A stretch of DNA of 6,648 nucleotides. Origin: Gemmatimonadales bacterium. GTDB taxonomy: Bacteria; Gemmatimonadota; Gemmatimonadetes; Gemmatimonadales; GWC2-71-9. Of the stretch, positions 1-5,228 are shown in pieces. The stretch lies in assembly GCA_013816685.1 (NCBI GenBank), contig JACDDX010000097.1, forward strand, positions 1 to 6,648. The letters run 5' to 3'. How positions within the stretch are numbered: position 1 is the stretch's first letter; each line of letters starts with the position of its first letter. A program made the translations under genes and the position numbers. The notes under the pieces are model-generated. The model was not told the origin of the DNA. It did no database searches and was given only the letters and a program-made list of their open reading frames with translations.

Positions 1-1
1 G

Positions 2-1726
2 CGCAACGCGCGGATCGTCACCGAGGTGAAGACGGCGGGATACATCACCGAGATCAAGATCGACGGCGCCGCGGTCAGTCTGACCTACGAACAGGGGCGG
101 CTCACGACCGGAGCCACTCGCGGGAACGGCGTCATCGGCGAGGCGATCACCGCCAACCTCCGTACCATCGCGGACGTTCCGCTCGCGCTCACGGGCGACG
201 GGTGGCCCGCCGTGATGGAAGTGCGCGGCGAGGTGTACATGCCCTACGAGGCGTTCAAGCGGGTTAACGCCGACCGGGAGCGCGACGGCGACCCGATCTA
301 CGCCAACCCGCGGAACGCCGCCGCGGGCGCCCTCCGCCAGCTCGACCCTTCCATCACCCGCCGCCGCCGGCTTCGGATGTTCGCCTTTGCCGTCGAGGCG
401 GTCGAGGGCCACGTGTCGGCGAAGACCCACGCCGATCTGCTCGATCTGCTCGGGCGCTGGGGCTTTCAGGTCGAATCGCACCGGCGCCGCTTCGGAACCC
501 TTGCCGACGCGCAGGCGACGATTCCCGAGCTCGAGACGCTGATCCCGCAGCTGCCCTTCCAGGCCGATGGTGTGGTGATCAAGGTCAACCAGATTGCGCT
601 GCACGCGGAGCTGGGGGTTGTCGGCGGGCGGGAGCCCCGCTGGGCCCTCGCGCGAAAGTTCGCGCCCGAGGTGGCGGTCACCCGGCTCAACGACATTCTG
701 ATCAACGTCGGCCGTACCGGCGCGCTCAACCCCTATGCCGTGCTGGAGCCGGTCGAGATCAGCGGCGTGACAGTGAGGGCTGCGACGCTCCACAACGAGG
801 ACCTGATCGCGCAGAAGGACATCCGCATCGGGGACTGGGTCGAGGTGATCCGGGCCGGGGAAGTCATCCCGCAGGTCGTTCGGCCGCTGGTGGACCGGAG
901 AGACGGTGGAGAGCGCGAGTTCCGGATGCCAGCCCGCTGCCCCGCCTGCGACACCGCCGTTGAGCGCATCGCGGACGAAGCAATGCGCTACTGCCCCAAC
1001 GCCTCGTGCACGGGCCGCATCCTCGAGTCCGTCGTGCACTTCGCGTCCCGCGACGCGCTGGATATCCGCGGGCTGGGCTACGAGCGCGCTCGGCAGCTGC
1101 TCGACACCCGCACGATCGTCGACGTCGCCGATCTCTACACCCTCACGATCGCGCAGCTCACCGCCCTGGAGCGCTTCGCCGAGCAGTCCGCCGGTCAGCT
1201 CGTCGCGGCGATTGACGAGTCCCGGCGCCGGCCCCTCTCGAGCCTGCTGTTCGGGCTCGGCATCCGGCACGTCGGCAAAACGGTCGCGCTGCTGCTGTCG
1301 CGCCGCTTCGGTTCCATGGAGAGTCTGATGGGGGCGGATCTCGACACGATCAACACCATCCCTGGCGTCGGCGGCGCGATCGCCGAGGCAGTCGTGGCCT
1401 TCTTTCACGAGACTCGCAACCGAGCGTTGGTCCGTCGGCTGCAGGACGCCGGCGTCAGCATGGTCGAGCCCCGCACGACCGCGGCGGGCGGCACGCTTGC
1501 CGGCAAGACCTACGTCCTCACCGGCACGCTGCCGACCCTGTCGCGCTCCCAGGCGGGTGAGCTCATCGAACAGGCCGGGGGCCACCTGGCCGGCAGCGTC
1601 AGCAAACGCACCGACGCTGTCGTCGCCGGCGCCGATGCCGGCGGCAAGCTCGAGAAGGCCCGCGCCCTCGGTGTCGAGGTCATCGACGAGGCCGAACTCT
1701 TGCGCCGCCTCCGACCTGCTTCCTAA
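2..1726 (+). CDS. ligA: NAD+-dependent DNA ligase LigA, 5' end cut by window edge
   Basis: Seals nicks in duplex DNA in replication and repair, using NAD+ to adenylate an active-site lysine. The frame is open from base 2, so the GTG at 26 is internal. Counting residues from that GTG, the nucleotidyltransferase motif KIDG has its AMP-accepting lysine at 11 (codon 56-58). EVRGEV is at 65-70, NPRNAAAG at 94-101 and DGVVIKV at 181-187. A constant offset of 104 matches the Escherichia coli catalytic residues K115, E173, R200, R208, D285 and K290. An OB fold follows, then a zinc finger with Cys 305, 308, 323 and 328, helix-hairpin-helix repeats (about 400-470), and a C-terminal BRCT domain (about 489-566). 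By that offset roughly 96 N-terminal residues (domain Ia) are missing, giving a normal full length near 670. RGNG (32-35) and GEAIT (38-42) replace the commoner RGDG and GEDVT; all catalytic residues seen are intact. Confidence 0.97.
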   Translation, partial: RNARIVTEVKTAGYITEIKIDGAAVSLTYEQGRLTTGATRGNGVIGEAITANLRTIADVPLALTGDGWPAVMEVRGEVYMPYEAFKRVNADRERDGDPIYANPRNAAAGALRQLDPSITRRRRLRMFAFAVEAVEGHVSAKTHADLLDLLGRWGFQVESHRRRFGTLADAQATIPELETLIPQLPFQADGVVIKVNQIALHAELGVVGGREPRWALARKFAPEVAVTRLNDILINVGRTGALNPYAVLEPVEISGVTVRAATLHNEDLIAQKDIRIGDWVEVIRAGEVIPQVVRPLVDRRDGGEREFRMPARCPACDTAVERIADEAMRYCPNASCTGRILESVVHFASRDALDIRGLGYERARQLLDTRTIVDVADLYTLTIAQLTALERFAEQSAGQLVAAIDESRRRPLSSLLFGLGIRHVGKTVALLLSRRFGSMESLMGADLDTINTIPGVGGAIAEAVVAFFHETRNRALVRRLQDAGVSMVEPRTTAAGGTLAGKTYVLTGTLPTLSRSQAGELIEQAGGHLAGSVSKRTDAVVAGADAGGKLEKARALGVEVIDEAELLRRLRPAS

Positions 1727-1754
1727 GATCCAGTCCCCTTCACGACAACGGCCC

Positions 1755-2327
1755 ATGACTGCTCCCGCGCATTTGCACTTTCGTCCCGGTCTCCGGCTCG
1801 GCCGCCGCTCCCTGCACCAGCTTCGGTCCGCGCTGGAGCGCGATGCCGGGCCTCAGGCCGCCGCCTATCTCCAGGAAGCGGGATTCGCCGGCGGTGAGGA
1901 GCTGTTCGCTGAGTTCAGCGAATGGCTTCTTGGCACGCGCGGTGTCGAGCATCCGGGCGATCTCGATGCCGCCTTTCTGACCGAGGTGCTCGCCGAGTTT
2001 TTCTCCGAGCAGGGATGGGGAACACTCAGCGTGACGCGGCTGGGTCCGGCGATGCTCGCGCTCGACGCGCCCGACTGGGCGGAAGCGGAAGACGAAGGCC
2101 GGTTGGAGTTCCCGACCTGTCATCTCTCGAGCGGGCTGCTCGCCGATTTCGTGGGGCGACTGGCGGGCGGGCTGATCGCGGTGATGGAGGTGGAGTGCCG
2201 CTCTCGCGGAGAAGCGCGCTGTCGATTCGTGGCTGGAGCGCCTGAAACACTGAGCGCCCTGTACGACAGGATGTCGCAGGGCACCGGCTATCAGGAAGCG
2301 GCGGGGTCGGACGCCGCTAGCGTCTGA
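1755..2327 (+). CDS. V4R-domain (4-vinyl reductase type) protein
   Basis: A 190-residue soluble protein with no signal peptide or membrane segment. The C-terminal half carries the V4R signature. A CHLSSGLLADF segment starts at C122 and is followed by GRLAGGLIAVMEVEC and RSRGEARCRF, giving a Cys-x7-Cys pair (C148, C156) and the usual Glu before the first of them. V4R domains occur in BchJ and as sensory domains of XylR/DmpR-type activators, where they bind small hydrophobic ligands or metal; the ligand here is unknown. No partner output domain is present, so this is a stand-alone V4R protein. The ATG at 1755 is 28 bases after the ligA stop. It has no good Shine-Dalgarno sequence, and no ATG, GTG or TTG lies in frame just upstream, so it may depend on read-through transcription from ligA. 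The gene ends tail to tail with the minus-strand DUF4097 gene, overlapping by 11 bases. Confidence 0.8.
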   Translation: MTAPAHLHFRPGLRLGRRSLHQLRSALERDAGPQAAAYLQEAGFAGGEELFAEFSEWLLGTRGVEHPGDLDAAFLTEVLAEFFSEQGWGTLSVTRLGPAMLALDAPDWAEAEDEGRLEFPTCHLSSGLLADFVGRLAGGLIAVMEVECRSRGEARCRFVAGAPETLSALYDRMSQGTGYQEAAGSDAASV

Positions 2328-3354
2328 CCAGTCGAACCTCACCCGACCCCGTCTCCACCGAGATGCGGCCGCGGCCGTCGCCGATCCGGCCTTCCATGTG
2401 ATCGTTTGCGTGGCGGGTCACGGCGACCGGGAAGTCGCTCTCGATGCCGCCGCTGCCCGTCTCGATGTCGAGTTGCGCGCTGAGCGAGGCTGCCGCCCGG
2501 AGCGTCACGTTCCCCGAGCCGGTCTCCACGCTGACGTCCCGCGTATCCGCGCCCAGATCGGACGTGATCGATCCGCTGCCGGTCGAGAGCGACAGCCGAG
2601 GCGCCGTCACACCCGCGAGGCTGATGTCACCCGAGCCGGTCTCGACGCTTATATCCGAACCGCGCAGACTGCTCGCCTCGACGGCACCCGAGCCGGTCTC
2701 GATGGAGAGCTCCGTTCCCTCGAAGCCGGACGCCTGCACTGATCCAGTTCCGGTCGCCAACGCTAGCCGACCGCGCACGCCGGTCGCCTCGATCTCTCCG
2801 GCGCCAGTCTCGACCTTGAGCGTCCCCTTGACGTTGCTGACCATCACGCGTCCGGCGGCGAGGTGCAGCTTGAGGTCTCGCCCGCGGGGAACCAGAATCC
2901 GGAGATCGGCGTGCGCGTGAAGGCCGTCGCCGTCGCCGGTGATCGTGACGCGCCGGTCCTCCCAGTCATGCTCATCGTCATCGTTCGAATCGTCGAACTC
3001 GCCGTAATCACCGACTTGCACCGTAGTCCGGCTGCCGCGGCCCAGCGGTTCGTAGACGATGTCGTCCTCCGGATACACGATGCCCAGCATCTCGCGACTC
3101 CGCCCACCGCTCGGCTGTGGCGTCCGGACACTGAGTTTCGCGGCGTCCGCACCCCCGCGCCTCACCTCCACCACGATATCGCTACCCGTGCCCGGCTCGA
3201 GACGAGCGCTCCCGACCAGGTTGTAGATGGCGACCCGAGCGCCGGCTAGCCTGTAGGTCTCCGATTGCTGAGCCGCGGCGGGTGAGATGCCCGCAGTGAG
3301 AAGGATGGCGATGAGATGTGAAGGACCGATCGATTGACGAACCGACTGCGGCAT
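2317..3354 (-). CDS. Secreted DUF4097-type beta-strand repeat protein
   Basis: A 345-residue exported protein. The N-terminus has a hydrophobic stretch (residues 13-24) ending in SPAAAQQ, a good signal peptidase I site after A28. The mature part is almost all short beta strands. From residue 182 on, a [EAS]TG[SAT]G motif recurs at 182, 200, 219, 238, 257, 277, 298 and 334, about one every 18-21 residues with a longer last step. This is the ladder typical of DUF4097/DUF2807 putative adhesin proteins, which are predicted to fold as a right-handed beta helix or solenoid in the periplasm or at the surface; their function is unproven. Residues 119-133 form an acidic patch with 10 Asp/Glu in 15. 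The ATG at 3354 is supported by GGGAG 8 bases upstream on the minus strand. The gene follows the phosphoribosyltransferase by 63 bases and is probably cotranscribed with it. Confidence 0.86.
   Translation of the reverse strand: MPQSVRQSIGPSHLIAILLTAGISPAAAQQSETYRLAGARVAIYNLVGSARLEPGTGSDIVVEVRRGGADAAKLSVRTPQPSGGRSREMLGIVYPEDDIVYEPLGRGSRTTVQVGDYGEFDDSNDDDEHDWEDRRVTITGDGDGLHAHADLRILVPRGRDLKLHLAAGRVMVSNVKGTLKVETGAGEIEATGVRGRLALATGTGSVQASGFEGTELSIETGSGAVEASSLRGSDISVETGSGDISLAGVTAPRLSLSTGSGSITSDLGADTRDVSVETGSGNVTLRAAASLSAQLDIETGSGGIESDFPVAVTRHANDHMEGRIGDGRGRISVETGSGEVRLVRR
2341..2811 (-). repeat. Degenerate repeats encoding the TG[SAT]G beta ladder
   Basis: Eight copies of a 15-base unit encode [EAS]TG[SAT]G. 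On the plus strand they lie at 2341-2355, 2449-2463, 2512-2526, 2572-2586, 2629-2643, 2686-2700, 2743-2757 and 2797-2811. The copies at 2629 and 2686 are identical (acccgagccggtctc) and the one at 2512 differs at one base; the others have diverged. The bases between copies are not alike, so selection on the protein motif, with some recent duplication or conversion, explains this better than a simple tandem array. Confidence 0.8.
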
Positions 3355-3362
3355 GGCGTACG

Positions 3363-3367
3363 CTCCC
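3363..3367 (-). promoter_or_regulatory. Shine-Dalgarno sequence of the DUF4097 gene
   Basis: On the minus strand GGGAG lies 8 bases before the ATG at 3354. This fixes the start just before the signal peptide. No convincing promoter was seen in the 63 bases between this gene and the upstream phosphoribosyltransferase, which favours one shared transcript. Confidence 0.6.
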
Positions 3368-3417
3368 GGTGAGTGAACCCCGGGTTGGACGGCGCCTGGC
3401 GCGAAAGGGTTGCCCGA

Positions 3418-3921
3418 TCAGAGTCGCGAGGCGTAATCCGGGCGGGTGATGATTTCACCATCCTGCACGATCTCGCGATCCCACGGCAGAATGATGAAGT
3501 TCTCGGTCTCGAAGGCGTGGAAGTCGGGAGCGTACTCTCCAGTCTTGAATGACACCGCTGTCCGCACCTCGGCGGGGCGGAGCGCGCGCACCTCGTTCAG
3601 CGCCAGGCGCATCGTGCTGCCGGTATCGCAGGTTTCGTCTACAAGGAGCACTCGGCGTCCACCGATCGTTGATGGCGGCCCGGACACCAGCACCGGTTGT
3701 TCGCCCGCCTGGCGCCGGGTCACGGCCATTGAGCTGAATTCGCATTGCAGAATCGACGCGATGACGACGCCCGGGATCACTCCGGCCTTGGCGACACCGA
3801 GCACGATCTCGGGCTCGTACTCGCGGGCCACCCGGAGCGCCAGCGCACGGCAGAGCTCACCGAAGAACGGCCAGTCGACTTCGAGAACTCCGCGCGGGCC
3901 TGGCGATGAGGTGCGGCGCAT
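3418..3921 (-). CDS. Phosphoribosyltransferase, COG2236-like (purine salvage type)
   Basis: A 167-residue cytoplasmic type I phosphoribosyltransferase. It would transfer phosphoribose from PRPP to a base, probably a 6-oxopurine, although the base cannot be read from the sequence. The PRPP-binding motif VLLVDETCDTGST is at 91-103; the usual acidic pair is D95 and E96, with D99, T100, G101 and T103 in the phosphate loop. An earlier loop, GVAKAGVIPG (42-51), fits the pyrophosphate-binding loop. The C-terminal FETENFIILPWDRE (137-150) resembles the aromatic-ProTrp segment (WIVFPWE type) of COG2236 and xanthine-guanine phosphoribosyltransferase-like proteins. The ATG at 3921 is the only reasonable start, because an in-frame TAG lies ten codons upstream. 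Its ribosome site is poor: AAAGG is 5 bases away, while a better GGAGG is about 19 bases away. It is the first gene of a likely two-gene unit with the DUF4097 gene. Confidence 0.87.
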   Translation of the reverse strand: MRRTSSPGPRGVLEVDWPFFGELCRALALRVAREYEPEIVLGVAKAGVIPGVVIASILQCEFSSMAVTRRQAGEQPVLVSGPPSTIGGRRVLLVDETCDTGSTMRLALNEVRALRPAEVRTAVSFKTGEYAPDFHAFETENFIILPWDREIVQDGEIITRPDYASRL

Positions 3922-3945
3922 CCGAGCCTTTGAGAGAGATCCTCC

Positions 3946-3974
3946 AAGCTACGATGTGCCCGTGTCGAGAGCAA
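3946..3974 (-). promoter_or_regulatory. Candidate sigma-70 promoter for the phosphoribosyltransferase gene
   Basis: On the minus strand TTGCTC (3974-3969) and TAGCTT (3951-3946) are 17 bases apart, about 25 bases upstream of the ATG at 3921. Each box matches the consensus at only three of six positions, though these include TTG and the TA...T of the -10 box. Position and spacing are right; the match is weak, and chance is possible. Confidence 0.27.
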
Positions 3975-3989
3975 TCATTCCGACTCGCG

Positions 3990-4018
3990 TTGCGGCTGCC
4001 GGCCCTTCGGGCTATTGT
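3990..4018 (+). promoter_or_regulatory. Candidate sigma-70 promoter for the TPR-lipoprotein-ligase genes
   Basis: TTGCGG (3990-3995) and TATTGT (4013-4018) are 17 bases apart, with the -10 box matching at four of six positions. Transcription would begin near 4025, giving a leader of about 50 bases to the ATG at 4075 and ruling out the TTG codons at 4015 and 4018 as starts. A short inverted repeat, GCCC-TTC-GGGC, overlaps the spacer (about 4002-4012). Weak evidence. Confidence 0.27.
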
Positions 4019-4074
4019 TGGCCGAGGCCAAGGCGTTGCGTCCGTTCGACTTGCTCGGGAACCGCTTCGATAAA

Positions 4075-4518
4075 ATGAGCATCTGGCGAAGCCTGTTCGG
4101 CACTGAACCGCGCGAGGCCCTCCGGCCGCAGCGGCTCGACTATCTGAATGAAGGCCTGGCACTCGAGCGGCAGGGCGACTTCGAGGCTGCGCTGACCTCC
4201 TATCGGCTGGCGCTCCGCGACAGTCCCACCGATTCACGGATACTGCTCAACATGGCCATCGCCTTCACCAAAACGGGCCAGCCCGAAGAGGCGATCAGAC
4301 ATTACCGCCGCGCGCTCGAGGTGGATTCCACCCTGGTCGGTGCGCACTACGGCGTCGCCTTCCTGCTGCTCAAGCGCGGCGACGGTCAGGCCGCCGCCGA
4401 ACATCTGCGTGCGTTCCTGGCGCGCCCACCCAAGGGCCCCGATGCGGAGCGCTGGATCCGTCACGCCGAGAGCGCGCTGCGCGACATTGCCGACCGGCCG
4501 GCGCCGGAGACGACGTGA
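4075..4518 (+). CDS. Tetratricopeptide repeat (TPR) protein
   Basis: A 147-residue protein with about three TPR units. Unit 1 is at 21-54 (core LNEGLALERQGDFEAALTSY), unit 2 at 55-88 (NMAIAFTKTGQPEEAIRHYR) and unit 3 at 89-120 (YGVAFLLLKRGDGQAAAEHL). The small-large-small TPR pattern is clear in each (for example G27, A39 and A46 in unit 1). TPR arrays bind other proteins; there is no catalytic domain and no clear signal peptide, so it is probably a cytoplasmic adaptor. I chose ATG 4075, which gives the common N-terminus MSIWRSLFG. The frame extends upstream to TTG codons at 4015 and 4018, but the added residues do not look like TPR. The Shine-Dalgarno match is poor at ATG 4075 (GGGA 14 bases away). 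The stop overlaps the start of the next gene as GTGA, so the two are probably translationally coupled. Confidence 0.85.
   Translation: MSIWRSLFGTEPREALRPQRLDYLNEGLALERQGDFEAALTSYRLALRDSPTDSRILLNMAIAFTKTGQPEEAIRHYRRALEVDSTLVGAHYGVAFLLLKRGDGQAAAEHLRAFLARPPKGPDAERWIRHAESALRDIADRPAPETT
4506..4509 (+). promoter_or_regulatory. Shine-Dalgarno sequence of the lipoprotein gene
   Basis: GGAG lies 5 bases before the GTG at 4515, inside the last codons of the TPR gene. It supports GTG as the true start and the GTGA stop/start overlap. Confidence 0.55.
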
Positions 4519-5213
4519 GGCGCTCACCCCCGCTCCTGCTGGCGCTGGCGGTTGGGCTTGGGTGCAGCAGTCTGACCGCGACAGACGGCGGCGTCATCGC
4601 GCTGGAGGTGCCGGTTCCGAATCCTGCGACCATCGAGACGGGAGACACGCTCCGACTCACCGCCCGCGCGCTCAACGCGAGCGGTGATCCAGTCGACATC
4701 CCGGTCACCTGGCTCACCGCCGATACGACCATAACGCTCGGTCAATCGACCGGTCTCGTCACGGGCCGCACGCCCGGCACCGCCAGGGTCCAGGCTGCCC
4801 TGGGCTCGCTGACTTCGTCGCTGCTCACGATAACGATCGTCGCGCGCCCCGACACGCTCGTCCTGGCCAGCGATTCCTCGCTGGCCGTCGCGGCCGATCA
4901 GCCCGCGTCGCCAGCGCTGACGGTTCGGGTCGAAAGCACGATGCCGGCCGTGCCCGTTCCCGGCGTGGCCGTCGTCTTCACGGTCGTCGAGCCGGTCTTC
5001 GCCGACCCCGCGCTCCGCACGGTCGAGCTGAGCGGTGGTGTGCTCACGGACACGCTGACAACGGGCGAGGACGGCCAGACGCTCTCGACCGTCAACCGCG
5101 TCGCCGGCGTGGTAACGCCGGACAGCGTCCTGGTGGAAGTTCGGGCGCTCCGGACTACCGGGGACACGGTGCCAGGCTCGGGTCAGCGCTTCAAGGTGCG
5201 GTTTCCGATCTGA
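4515..5213 (+). CDS. Putative lipoprotein with Ig-like (Big_2-type) domain
   Basis: A 232-residue exported protein of unknown specific role, probably anchored in the envelope. The N-terminus has two Arg, a hydrophobic core (LLLALAVGLG) and Cys at 17 followed by SSL, which reads as a lipoprotein signal peptide. However, the residue three before the Cys is Gly rather than the usual Leu, so lipidation is likely but not certain. Residues 28-108 match bacterial Ig-like group 2 domains: TLRLTARALNASGDPV, then VTWLTADTTI with the core Trp at 66, then STGLVTGRTPGTARVQA. Residues 131-229 look like a second Ig or invasin-like domain (VPVPGVAVVFTV, then GEDGQTLSTVNRVAG), less surely. The start is GTG, overlapping the TPR stop. 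The stop at 5211 is in the same reading frame as the following acyl-CoA ligase. The protein carries one or two Ig units, unlike the long multi-domain adhesins, so it looks more like a small surface or periplasmic accessory protein. Confidence 0.75.
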   Translation: MRRSPPLLLALAVGLGCSSLTATDGGVIALEVPVPNPATIETGDTLRLTARALNASGDPVDIPVTWLTADTTITLGQSTGLVTGRTPGTARVQAALGSLTSSLLTITIVARPDTLVLASDSSLAVAADQPASPALTVRVESTMPAVPVPGVAVVFTVVEPVFADPALRTVELSGGVLTDTLTTGEDGQTLSTVNRVAGVVTPDSVLVEVRALRTTGDTVPGSGQRFKVRFPI

Positions 5214-5216
5214 CCT

Positions 5217-5222
5217 GGGGAG
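5217..5222 (+). promoter_or_regulatory. Shine-Dalgarno-like GGGGAG before an ACG codon
   Basis: GGGGAG begins 3 bases after the lipoprotein stop codon and lies 6 bases before the ACG at 5229. It is 42 bases from the first ATG of the ligase frame (5265), too far to serve it. Its position therefore points to initiation at or near 5229. Confidence 0.5.
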
Positions 5223-5228
5223 TATCCC

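Noticed and set aside
1497..1754. A longer N-terminus for the V4R protein, starting inside ligA.
   Set aside because: The extra residues are an out-of-frame reading of the LigA BRCT domain, rich in Ala, Arg, Pro and Ser. The sequence from ATG 1755 looks like a normal protein start.
1740..2342. A 200-codon minus-strand open frame opposite the V4R gene.
   Set aside because: No domain is recognisable, and the plus strand carries the V4R Cys motif, so the minus frame is a shadow.
3376..3402. Short inverted repeats AACCC-C-GGGTT and GCGCC-T-GGCGC between the phosphoribosyltransferase and DUF4097 genes.
   Set aside because: The arms are 5 bases with a one-base centre and no T-run, so they can form neither a proper hairpin nor a terminator. 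Such palindromes are common by chance at this base composition.
4002..4012. GCCC-TTC-GGGC hairpin considered as a terminator.
   Set aside because: The stem is only four base pairs, no T-run follows, and it lies between divergent genes where no transcript needs to end.
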